Made by a program: the position numbers and the translations under genes | Shown: positions 1 through 5,239 of the stretch, in pieces | How the letters are laid out: each line of letters opens with the position of its first letter | How positions within the stretch are numbered: the stretch's first letter is position 1 | Assembly (NCBI GenBank): GCA_002717285.1 | Contig: PBDF01000008.1 | Coordinates: 6,965-12,203, forward strand | Direction: 5' to 3' | From: Magnetovibrio sp. | GTDB lineage: Bacteria; Pseudomonadota; Alphaproteobacteria; Rhodospirillales_A; JABHCV01 | DNA length: 5,239 bases | The notes under the pieces: model-generated | What the model saw: only the letters and a program-made list of their open reading frames with translations | What the model was told of the DNA's origin: nothing | Databases searched by the model: none

Positions 1-604
1 AAGTTTGCACCATAACGGGTTCTTTTGAGCGTTCTTTAAATATCTCGAGTAGTGCATTTAAATTATCATCGTCTGGTGGTAGGTGAAAAACACCAAAACC
101 ACCATTTCCATAAAGTGGTTTTAAGATGATATCTTTATATTCATCTTTAAAATTCTTAATTATCTCAGTATCAGCAGTGATGAGTGTTGGTGGCATCAAA
201 TTGGGAAAAAAATTTGTAAAAAGTTTCTCAGGTGCATTACGAACCGAGGTAGGATTATTGACTACTAGCGTTTTTGGGTGAACGTAATCAAGTAAATGGG
301 TAGCAGTAATATAACCCATGTCAAAAGGAGGGTCCTGACGCATAAGAACAACATCGGTTTCACTTAAATCAATTATTTTCTGCTTACCAAACGTGTAATG
401 ATTGCCTTTTTCTCTTCTTAGGGAAATGGTTCGTGCCTTAGCTGTCACAACCCCATTGTTTAATGTTAGGTTTTTAGGCTGGTAGTGAAATACTACATAA
501 CCACGTCTCTGAGCTTCTAGTGCTAGAGCAAAAGAGCTATCTGTGTTTATATCAATGCTCTCGATGGGATCCATTTGGATGGCTAATATTTTTGTTTTTT
601 TCAT
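1..604 (-). CDS. gshB: Glutathione synthetase, N-terminal 201 residues (gene runs off left edge)
   Basis: ATP-grasp ligase that joins gamma-glutamylcysteine and glycine to make glutathione in the cytoplasm, the second step of the pathway. The frame was read by hand from the ATG at 604-602 (MKKTKILAIQMDPIESI) to the window edge with no stop. Seen: the N-terminal glutathione-synthase domain with VVLMRQDPPFDMGYITATH (about residues 85-103) and LVVNNPTSVRNAPEKLF (113-129), then MPPTLIT (137-143) leading into the ATP-grasp domain, with the glycine-rich loop KPLYGNGGFGVF at 162-173. The family is about 315 residues long, so roughly the last third, with most of the ATP and metal ligands, lies outside. 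The loop has Phe where relatives usually have Ala (GGAGV), a mild oddity. The start is 14 bases after the stop of the upstream SirB1-like gene. No clear Shine-Dalgarno is seen, so translation may be coupled to that gene. Identification is firm. Confidence 0.96.
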   Translation of the reverse strand, partial: MKKTKILAIQMDPIESIDINTDSSFALALEAQRRGYVVFHYQPKNLTLNNGVVTAKARTISLRREKGNHYTFGKQKIIDLSETDVVLMRQDPPFDMGYITATHLLDYVHPKTLVVNNPTSVRNAPEKLFTNFFPNLMPPTLITADTEIIKNFKDEYKDIILKPLYGNGGFGVFHLPPDDDNLNALLEIFKERSKEPVMVQT

Positions 605-615
605 ATGATAATCAT
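601..615 (-). other. Four-codon mini-ORF overlapping the gshB start
   Basis: In the 14-base gap before gshB, the minus strand reads ATG ATT ATC ATA TGA, and the TGA overlaps the gshB ATG (ATGA arrangement). No purine-rich ribosome site precedes either ATG. This could let ribosomes leaving the upstream gene re-initiate at gshB, or it could be chance in AT-rich DNA. The sequence is seen; the role is a guess. Confidence 0.2.
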
Positions 616-618
616 AAT

Positions 619-1464
619 TTAATTTAACTGTTCACGGAGTTCTTGTAGTAAGATAGAGGTTTGAAACCGTGTTACATCAGCCTCAGAGAAGCTCAAAAAT
701 TTTTCAAGCGCAACTATTGCCTCTTCAAATCGATCCATGCGTGCATTTAAGATTCCGGCTTCTCTCCATAATGCTGGATTTTTTGGTGCAATGAGTAGAA
801 GTGTATTCACAATTTTAAGCGCTTGCTCGAGATCATTAGAGCGTAAATGTAAAACTATAGAATTTCGTTGAGACCGTAAGATAATTGCACGATTTGTCAT
901 TGGCTTTGTGTGTTCTGGCGTGATCTCAACTTGGGGGCCTGATACTGCTTTATAAAGTGCTCTTAAATCAAAAGGCTTAATAACTCGTCCTCCATCAAAA
1001 GGGTCAAGAATCTCTCGTCTGCCAAAATACTCAAGGCGTATCAAAAAACGTGGAGGGAAGTCCAGCCCGGCTATTGTCCAACCAAGAGCACGTGCTACGT
1101 GTATGTAAATTATACCGAGCAAGGTAGGTAGTCCCTCACGGCGGTCTATTACCCTCATTAAATTGGCACATTCAAAATTTTCGTATGAATCGTCACTACC
1201 TCCATAACCAAAGCGTTTTGCAATTATTTGTTGTAAAGCCTCAGTGCGTATTGGAAGACCACTTATCTTACAGTTTGCCTGTTTACCTGCATACGCTGCA
1301 ACTTTTTCAGTAAGATTTATTAAATGTCGTTCATAAACAGTAGTGTCTGTCCTGGGACGTTCGGATTTTGCTAACAATAGGGCGGTTTCACTGAGCACAA
1401 GTTTGGTATCATCCACCATGCCTATTCTTCTCAAGTCTTGGTAAATTTTTGGTGAGGTTTGCAT
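619..1464 (-). CDS. SirB1-family protein: transglutaminase-like domain plus TPR-like tail
   Basis: A 281-residue cytoplasmic protein with no signal peptide. Residues about 45-165 match the SirB1 transglutaminase-like core: NLMRVIDRREGLPTLLGIIY (101-120), ARALGW (124-129), GLDFPPRFLIRL (133-144) and ILDPFDGGR (152-160). Residues about 200-260 form a helical TPR-like pair, including RSNDLEQALKIVNTLLLIAP and ARMDRFEEAIVALEKFLSF. Many family members have PGHF where this one has PPRF, and no cysteine sits at the start of the core helix. A working Cys-His-Asp transglutaminase triad is therefore unlikely, and a binding or scaffold role is more plausible. The biochemical function of SirB1 proteins is not well established. 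The ATG at 1464 is chosen because AGGGGG sits 10 bases upstream; the next ATG (Met16) lacks this. It lies 6 bases after the BON gene and 14 before gshB, so probably in one operon with them. Confidence 0.9.
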   Translation of the reverse strand: MQTSPKIYQDLRRIGMVDDTKLVLSETALLLAKSERPRTDTTVYERHLINLTEKVAAYAGKQANCKISGLPIRTEALQQIIAKRFGYGGSDDSYENFECANLMRVIDRREGLPTLLGIIYIHVARALGWTIAGLDFPPRFLIRLEYFGRREILDPFDGGRVIKPFDLRALYKAVSGPQVEITPEHTKPMTNRAIILRSQRNSIVLHLRSNDLEQALKIVNTLLLIAPKNPALWREAGILNARMDRFEEAIVALEKFLSFSEADVTRFQTSILLQELREQLN

Positions 1465-1470
1465 AATCTA

Positions 1471-2076
1471 TTATCCCCCTGAGGCTCTGGCCTTAGGTGT
1501 TTTGACCCGCACATGTGATACTATTCGTTTTACGTATGAAACTTCTTGAATAAGATTTACTACACGTTTCAGTTCAGCCTTGTCTTGCGCAATGCCAAGT
1601 AAAAAAACTGTACCTTGTACAGTCTCTATTGCATAGTTAACTGCAAGAATTTCTTTATCAAAAGTGAGACGGGATTTTACTTCTGTTGTAATAGAAGCAT
1701 CTCTTGCAATTTCAACAAAGTTCGGTATGTCACCAACTATAATTTCGTTTATAACATCTTTAACACCATCGGTTCTCCACGCCAGTTCTACTGCTAATGC
1801 ACGTTCTTTGTCAGTTCTAGCAATGCCCGTTAAAAGTGCCCTGCTTTCATACACCTCAATACTCATAAATTTTACCATTGATTTGTCTGTATTGAACCAG
1901 TTTTTAAATATCTTTGCTTCAATCGCAGTATCTCGTGTAAAGCCTTGAATACCACGTTCCTGGTATGCGGCAACACCGGTTGAAGCTCCAGCACTAACTG
2001 CAACCGAAACCGGATCACAAGCGGAAAGGCAAAACGTAACAACAAGTGGTGTTAAATATTTAGAGATTGTTATCAT
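1471..2076 (-). CDS. BON-domain lipoprotein (DolP/OsmY-like, two BON domains)
   Basis: A 201-residue envelope lipoprotein. From the ATG at 2076 the protein begins MITISKYLTPLVVTFCLSAC: a short charged start, a hydrophobic stretch and lipobox LSAC with Cys20 as lipidation site. A glycine/alanine-rich segment (VSVAVSAGASTGVAAYQERG) follows. Then come two BON domains, about residues 49-115 (with ALLTGIARTDKERALAVELAW) and 125-191 (TVFLLGIAQDKAELKRVVNLI). This architecture matches DolP (YraP) of E. coli, an outer-membrane lipoprotein that binds anionic phospholipid and supports envelope integrity; a shared role here is inferred. The frame stays open upstream to a TTG at 2211 and passes an ATG at 2154, which would give 246 or 227 residues. 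I prefer 2076 because it gives a normal signal peptide, though no good Shine-Dalgarno precedes any of the three. The stop is 6 bases before the SirB1-like start. Asp follows the lipidated Cys. Confidence 0.87.
   Translation of the reverse strand: MITISKYLTPLVVTFCLSACDPVSVAVSAGASTGVAAYQERGIQGFTRDTAIEAKIFKNWFNTDKSMVKFMSIEVYESRALLTGIARTDKERALAVELAWRTDGVKDVINEIIVGDIPNFVEIARDASITTEVKSRLTFDKEILAVNYAIETVQGTVFLLGIAQDKAELKRVVNLIQEVSYVKRIVSHVRVKTPKARASGG
1475..1480 (-). promoter_or_regulatory. Ribosome binding site of the SirB1-family gene
   Basis: AGGGGG on the minus strand, 10 bases before the ATG at 1464 and lying within the last codons of the upstream BON-domain gene. It fixes the start of the SirB1-like gene and is the strongest Shine-Dalgarno in the left half of the window. 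Confidence 0.7.
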
Positions 2077-2122
2077 GAGAGCAGTATTAAGCTTTGTTTT
2101 TGATCTGACCAAGTTTTTTATT

Positions 2123-2132
2123 TTGTCGACAA
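2123..2132. repeat. 10-base perfect palindrome TTGTCGACAA
   Basis: A perfect palindrome 47 bases before the chosen BON start on the minus strand. It could be a small operator or chance. The symmetry is seen; any function is a guess. It would be coding if the start at 2154 or 2211 were used. Confidence 0.3.
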
Positions 2133-2181
2133 CATTGAAGCCTGTGAGGTGCATGCCAACATTTTTTATTTGAATAGAAGG

Positions 2182-2211
2182 ATAATGTTCAAAGTTTTTG
2201 ATGTTATTCAA
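2182..2211 (-). promoter_or_regulatory. Candidate promoter for the BON-SirB1-gshB group
   Basis: On the minus strand TTGAAT (2211-2206) and CATTAT (2187-2182) are separated by 18 bases, resembling sigma-70 -35 and -10 boxes with a few mismatches. A start about 7 bases further on would give a leader of roughly 100 bases before the ATG at 2076. A consensus TATAAT also occurs at 2251-2246, but has no matching -35. In AT-rich DNA such matches are common, so this is weak. Confidence 0.25.
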
Positions 2212-2238
2212 TAAGTGTTTTTAAACTACGGGAGATGG

Positions 2239-2250
2239 ATAATGCATTAT
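2239..2250. repeat. 12-base perfect palindrome ATAATGCATTAT
   Basis: A perfect palindrome starting 14 bases beyond the rsmI stop. It has no loop and no T-run, so it is a poor intrinsic terminator. It overlaps a TATAAT on the minus strand (2251-2246), so an operator over a -10 box is possible. Symmetry seen; function unknown. Confidence 0.3.
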
Positions 2251-2263
2251 ATTGAGATTAGGT

Positions 2264-3250
2264 TTACTCTTTTTTCTGTGAGATTAATTTAATGGCGTGC
2301 GTATAAACAACTCTTTTGGGTGCTCCTGTTGCCAGTGTAACTTCACTAACAGCGTCCTTGAGGGTTGAAGAGTCCAAAGCCTTATTTAACAAATGTTCCA
2401 TTTCCTCACGGGTTGGCTCAGTTTCATTTGCTAATGGAGGCGAGACTAATATTGTTATTTCGCCTTTTGGTACGCTAGTTTCAAGATAGTAATTTCTCAG
2501 ATCAATTAAGGATCCTTTTCGAATTTCTTCAAATTTTTTTGTCAGTTCACGGGCTAATGCTGCTTCTCTTGGGCCAAAGACACGGGCCATATCGACTAAT
2601 GATCGTGCTAGCCGCTTTGGGCTTTCTAAAAATATTAATGTTGCTGGTATAAATTTGAAGTGTTCAAAAAAATTTGAACGTTTGCCCGCTTTGTTGGGCG
2701 GGTATCCAGCAAAAAAAAACTTGTCAGTTGGTAATCCTGCTAAAACTAGTGAAGTTAAAATAGAGGAAGCACCTGGTATGTGGGTTGCGTATATTTTTTC
2801 TTTAGCGCAGGATTGTACTAACCTAAAGCCAGGGTCTGAAATTAGTGGTGTACCAGCATCTGACACAAGAGCAACAATTTCTCCTAGTTTCAGGCGCTTA
2901 ATGATTTTTGGACCAGCAAAAGTAGAATTATGCTCATGATAGGAAATTAAGGGTCTAGTGATGTTATATATAGCCAAAAGTTTCGAGGTAACTCGGGTGT
3001 CTTCACAAACAACCACGTCGGCTGACTGCAGTATATCGAGAGCTCGCAGTGTAATATCTCGTGCATTTCCAATAGGAGTAGCAACAATGTACAATCCCGG
3101 CCTGATTTTGTTGTTCTCGTATGCTGGTTTACTTGAGTTGTCTGTAAGGCTAGACTCACAAGTATTATTATCTTGAAAAAGTTTCAGGTGTTTGGATGAA
3201 CGCTTTAAAAGCTTTGATATTTGCCTTTGGTTATTTTTGGGTTTTCCCAT
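2264..3250 (-). CDS. rsmI: 16S rRNA (cytidine1402-2'-O)-methyltransferase RsmI
   Basis: A SAM-dependent tetrapyrrole-methylase-fold enzyme that 2'-O-methylates C1402 of 16S rRNA in the decoding centre, acting with RsmH. Motifs in order across its 328 residues: GLYIVATPIGNARDITLRA (52-70), CEDTRVTSKLL (82-92), YHEHN (104-108), LVSDAGTPLISDPG (128-141), IPGASS (158-163), GYPPNKAGKR (182-191), LESPKRL (208-214), ARELTKKFEE (233-242) and KGEITILV (262-269). The tail, about 275-328, is the usual small C-terminal helical domain. The core is complete. The first 51 residues are a Lys/Asn/Ser-rich extension, where relatives usually have 10-20. The ATG at 3250 is the only ATG, GTG or TTG start before the catalytic core except a TTG at Leu53 inside the first strand, so the extension is probably real. 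Its first 55 bases overlap the divergent lipoprotein gene. Only a weak GGA precedes the ATG. Confidence 0.96.
   Translation of the reverse strand: MGKPKNNQRQISKLLKRSSKHLKLFQDNNTCESSLTDNSSKPAYENNKIRPGLYIVATPIGNARDITLRALDILQSADVVVCEDTRVTSKLLAIYNITRPLISYHEHNSTFAGPKIIKRLKLGEIVALVSDAGTPLISDPGFRLVQSCAKEKIYATHIPGASSILTSLVLAGLPTDKFFFAGYPPNKAGKRSNFFEHFKFIPATLIFLESPKRLARSLVDMARVFGPREAALARELTKKFEEIRKGSLIDLRNYYLETSVPKGEITILVSPPLANETEPTREEMEHLLNKALDSSTLKDAVSEVTLATGAPKRVVYTHAIKLISQKKE
2662..2702. repeat. Two adjacent short hairpins inside rsmI
   Basis: GTTCAAA (2662-2668) and TTTGAAC (2673-2679) make a perfect 7-base stem with a 4-base loop. CCCGC (2685-2689) and GCGGG (2698-2702) make a 5-base stem with an 8-base loop. 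Both lie in codons for the conserved YPPNKAGKR stretch and the residues after it. The pairing is seen; the simplest view is that it is a by-product of the coding sequence. Confidence 0.35.
3138..3168 (+). promoter_or_regulatory. Weak candidate promoter for the LpoA-like gene, inside rsmI
   Basis: TTGTCT (3138-3143) and TATTAT (3163-3168) are 19 bases apart, a long but tolerated spacing, and the -10-like box ends 27 bases before the ATG at 3196. Because rsmI covers this stretch, any promoter for the lipoprotein gene must lie within rsmI coding sequence. Low confidence. Confidence 0.22.
3186..3190 (+). promoter_or_regulatory. Ribosome binding site of the LpoA-like gene
   Basis: AGGTG lies 5 bases before the ATG at 3196 on the plus strand. 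It supports that start even though the start is inside the divergent rsmI reading frame. Confidence 0.55.
3196..3250. other. Divergent coding overlap of rsmI and the LpoA-like gene
   Basis: The first 55 bases of each reading frame are the same DNA read in opposite directions. The plus-strand start has a Shine-Dalgarno, and the minus-strand start is the only ordinary one upstream of the RsmI core. If both are right, each gene's promoter lies within the other's coding sequence and the 5' ends of the mRNAs are complementary. Confidence 0.6.
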
Positions 3251-4704
3251 TCAAGAGGTCCATTTTATTTCTACTTATATTTGTGGTTACTCTAAATTTA
3301 GCAGCATGTGATGCACCACGACTACCCTCAATCTTGCAAGGTACTAATGTATCCGTCGTGCCCAATACCAGTAAAGACATAGGTAAACAATCTCAGTCTA
3401 GACCTGGCTCCCTTCCAACATCAACCGTCAAACAAAAACCTTTAGAAAGTTTTTTACCCCCTTCAGAGGAGCAAAGAAAAAAACCATCTCTAGTCCCTTA
3501 CCTGACTGGAAAAAAACAGTCACGCAATATTACTGATTCGATTGTGAGGCCACCAATTACACCACTAGCAAAGTCCTCTAGAGTAAGAATTGCTCTGTTA
3601 GTCCCTTTGAGCGGCCCAAACAAAAGACTTGGTAGTTCAATGCTGAATGCATCACAGATGGCTTTATTTGACTTTTCTAACTCTGAATTTGAGCTTTTGA
3701 TTTTTGATACATTAGGCACGTCAGAAGGTGCTATAGAGGCTGCTCGTTTAGCAATAGGAGATGGGGTTTCTGTGATTTTGGGCCCCTTGCTTGGAACTTC
3801 AATCAGCGCTATCACACCTATATCACGGGCCGCTAACGTAAAGGTAATTGGTTTTTCGAGTGACAGAACGGTAACGGGAGAGGGTATATATACAATGGGC
3901 TTCTTTCCAGAAAATGAAGTTAAAAGAGTTGTTACGTATGCCATACAAAAAGGAAAAAAGCGTTTTGCAGCCATTGTGCCTGATGGACCATATGGACAGG
4001 CTGTTAAGGAAGCTTTACTTAACACGATCACAACATTTGGCGCAGAAGTCGATCGTATTTTACTTTATGACGCTGATGCAGAGGATTTTTCAGAGATTGT
4101 TCAAGAGTTAGCTAATTACGATAGCCGTCGCCAAGCCTTAATTGACCAACGACTTGAATTAAAAGAACGTGATGATGAGATTGCAAGGATAGCCCTTAAG
4201 CGTCTTGAAAAAATGCAAACTTTAGGTGAAGTTTCATTTGACTCCTTATTGCTTGCTGGAAGTGGTGAACGGTTGCTTGCAATTGCTGCCTTGCTTCCGT
4301 TTTATGATATAGATCCAAAAAAGGTCAGGATGCTAGGTGCTGGTCAGTGGGACATGCCAGATTTGGGTGTCGAGCCAGCTCTAAGGGGAGGTTGGCATGC
4401 TGGGCCGCCACCAGAAGCTCGAAAAGATTTTGTTAAACATTATCAGAATCTTTACGGTGCTAAACCACATAGGTTATCAACACTCGCTTATGATGCAACG
4501 GCCTTAGTGGCTGTTCTCGCGCAAGCTGATGGTGGACCAGACTTTTCCAATGAAGTTCTGACAACTAAAAGTGGATTTTGGGGTCGGGATGGACTTTTTC
4601 GTTTTCTTGGTGATGGTACAATTCAACGAGGTCTTGCCATATTACAGGTTGAAGCTCGATCATTAAAAGTTATTAGCTCAGCGCCACAAGTTTTTGAGGA
4701 TTAA
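3196..4704 (+). CDS. Penicillin-binding protein activator, LppC/LpoA family lipoprotein
   Basis: A 502-residue lipoprotein of the LppC/LpoA family, whose E. coli member activates the peptidoglycan synthase PBP1A from the outer membrane. Seen: a signal peptide with basic residues at 20-21, hydrophobic stretch 23-36 and lipobox LAAC (Cys38). A disordered Pro/Ser/Lys-rich linker (about 40-128) follows, then a type I periplasmic-binding fold. Its landmarks are RIALLVPLSGP (131-141), LGSSMLNASQMALFDF (145-160), VSVILGPLLG (191-200), VIGFSSD (217-223), YTMGFFPE (232-239), AAIVPDGPYGQAV (258-270), LLAGSGERLLAIAALLPFYD (352-371) and AYDATALVAVLA (431-442). A charged helical insert, about 315-342, may be a short coiled coil. 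The N-terminal TPR domain of E. coli LpoA (about 680 residues) is absent, as is usual in alphaproteobacteria, so PBP1A activation is inferred only. The start has AGGTG 5 bases upstream. Asp at +2 after Cys38 is unusual for an outer-membrane lipoprotein by E. coli rules. Confidence 0.92.
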   Translation: MNALKALIFAFGYFWVFPFKRSILFLLIFVVTLNLAACDAPRLPSILQGTNVSVVPNTSKDIGKQSQSRPGSLPTSTVKQKPLESFLPPSEEQRKKPSLVPYLTGKKQSRNITDSIVRPPITPLAKSSRVRIALLVPLSGPNKRLGSSMLNASQMALFDFSNSEFELLIFDTLGTSEGAIEAARLAIGDGVSVILGPLLGTSISAITPISRAANVKVIGFSSDRTVTGEGIYTMGFFPENEVKRVVTYAIQKGKKRFAAIVPDGPYGQAVKEALLNTITTFGAEVDRILLYDADAEDFSEIVQELANYDSRRQALIDQRLELKERDDEIARIALKRLEKMQTLGEVSFDSLLLAGSGERLLAIAALLPFYDIDPKKVRMLGAGQWDMPDLGVEPALRGGWHAGPPPEARKDFVKHYQNLYGAKPHRLSTLAYDATALVAVLAQADGGPDFSNEVLTTKSGFWGRDGLFRFLGDGTIQRGLAILQVEARSLKVISSAPQVFED

Positions 4705-4724
4705 CTCCAGAATTACCCAGAAAT

Positions 4725-5239
4725 CTATGCGCTTAAAAGTTCACCAATAACGCTATTTAAGCACAATTTACCTCTTTCTGTTGTTTGTAAAAATCCATTT
4801 TGTTTAACTAAAAAACCACTATCTTCTAATTGAATAAGTGCTTGCTTATTTATAAATTCCCCATATTCACAGAGCTCAATCCCCTCACTTAATCTAAGTC
4901 CAGTCATGATTATTTCTTCAGCTCGTTCATTTTGTGTGAGACATTGTCGTTTAGCAGTTGCATGGCCTTTACTTTCAACTTTTTTAAGCCATCGATCAGG
5001 GTTGTATACTTGATAGATAGCATCTGTATTTTTATTTAATGAAATACGTCCGTGGGCACCTGGGCCTACACCTACATAGTCAATACCTCTCCAAATCGAC
5101 ACATTATGCCGGCACTCCTCACCGGGCTGTGCATAGTTTGAGATCTCATAATGGTTTAAACCAGCTTGTGCGGTTAATTCATTAGTCAATTTATATAAGT
5201 TCATAGCTGTCTCCGGACTTGCTTCACAAACCCCATTAG
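4725..5239 (-). CDS. hemW: Radical SAM family haem chaperone HemW, C-terminal part (gene runs off right edge)
   Basis: HemW, related to the coproporphyrinogen dehydrogenase HemN, is a haem-binding radical SAM protein thought to deliver haem to haem proteins such as respiratory enzymes. The frame is open from the stop at 4725 to the window edge, upstream of an internal Met codon at 5204, and reads NGVCEASPETAMNLYKL at the edge. About 171 residues are visible of a usual 380 or so. Seen: HYEISNYAQPGEECRHN, then IWRGIDYVGVGPGAHGR, typical of the family, followed by the C-terminal winged-helix-like HemN_C domain (RAEEIIMTGLRLSEGIEL and LIQLEDSGFLVKQNGFLQTT). The radical SAM cluster motif CxxxCxxC would lie outside, so true HemN cannot be excluded by that motif, but the wording of these segments favours HemW. 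It converges with the lipoprotein gene, with 20 bases between stops and no clear terminator. Confidence 0.92.
   Translation of the reverse strand, partial: NGVCEASPETAMNLYKLTNELTAQAGLNHYEISNYAQPGEECRHNVSIWRGIDYVGVGPGAHGRISLNKNTDAIYQVYNPDRWLKKVESKGHATAKRQCLTQNERAEEIIMTGLRLSEGIELCEYGEFINKQALIQLEDSGFLVKQNGFLQTTERGKLCLNSVIGELLSA

Larger units (their letters stand above)
2077..2263 (-). other. Intergenic leader between rsmI and the BON lipoprotein gene
   Basis: 187 AT-rich bases between the rsmI stop and the chosen BON start. It holds a possible promoter (2182-2211), a 12-base palindrome next to the rsmI stop and a 10-base palindrome at 2123-2132. The minus strand stays open in the BON frame from 2211 down, so part of it could be coding if an upstream start is used. 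No YraN-like coding remnant, GC-rich hairpin with a T-run or recognisable riboswitch is seen. Confidence 0.5.

Noticed and set aside
1664..1948. A 94-codon plus-strand open frame opposite the BON lipoprotein gene
   Set aside because: The BON frame has clear domain motifs; this is its shadow, with no family resemblance.
2655..2939. A 94-codon plus-strand open frame opposite rsmI
   Set aside because: It covers the conserved RsmI core, whose motifs read cleanly on the other strand.
2947..3176. Overlapping 70-codon (minus) and 72-codon (plus) frames in the 5' part of rsmI, checked as possible yraN remnants
   Set aside because: Neither resembles YraN, and both are out-of-frame readings of RsmI codons for the ATPIGN and CEDTR motifs.
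3251..3330. Possible rsmI promoter with TATAAG on the minus strand inside the LpoA-like gene
   Set aside because: No acceptable -35 hexamer at 16-18 bases upstream of it; a promoter must exist around here but cannot be placed.
3498..4031. A 177-codon open frame on the minus strand, antisense to the LpoA-like gene
   Set aside because: It lies wholly within a well-supported gene, resembles no family I know, and has a composition explained by the complementary coding frame.
4731..4762. Inverted repeat GCTTAAA ... TTTAAGC near the lpoA-like and hemW stops, considered as a shared terminator
   Set aside because: The arms are 7 AT-rich bases with an 18-base loop and no T-run, and it lies within the hemW coding sequence.

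Overview
The window is ordinary chromosomal housekeeping DNA from an AT-rich bacterium (about 40% GC by eye), most likely an alphaproteobacterium. The evidence is gene order and protein style. The order hemW, a penicillin-binding-protein activator on the opposite strand, rsmI, then gshB is a familiar alphaproteobacterial core neighbourhood. The GshB motifs and the activator, reduced to the PBP1-fold domain with a charged helical insert, also look alphaproteobacterial. The family within the class cannot be settled from this sequence. No mobile element, CRISPR array, tRNA or rRNA is seen.

Layout, left to right: (1) 1-604, minus, the first 201 codons of glutathione synthetase gshB, running off the left edge. 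(2) 619-1464, minus, a SirB1-family transglutaminase-fold protein with C-terminal TPR-like repeats. (3) 1471-2076, minus, a lipoprotein with two BON domains. (4) 2077-2263, a 187-base gap holding a possible promoter and short palindromes. (5) 2264-3250, minus, rsmI, the 16S rRNA C1402 2'-O-methyltransferase. (6) 3196-4704, plus, an LppC/LpoA-type lipoprotein whose start lies inside the start of rsmI, so the two divergent genes overlap by 55 bases. (7) 4725-5239, minus, the C-terminal part of hemW, convergent with the lipoprotein gene and running off the right edge. No gene-free stretch exceeds 300 bases.

The lipoprotein, SirB1 and gshB genes are packed with gaps of 6 and 14 bases and probably form one transcript, perhaps started in the gap after rsmI or read through from rsmI. 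The two lipoproteins belong to the envelope: one to peptidoglycan synthase control, the other to outer-membrane homeostasis. The rest serve the ribosome (rsmI), redox balance (gshB) and haem delivery (hemW). Their proximity resembles the enterobacterial cluster rsmI (yraL), lpoA (yraM), yraN, diaA, dolP (yraP), but yraN is not found in this window.

I found no undescribed system. The points most worth a second look are the divergent coding overlap of rsmI with the lipoprotein gene, the missing yraN, aspartate at +2 in both lipoproteins, and the uncertain start of the BON protein.
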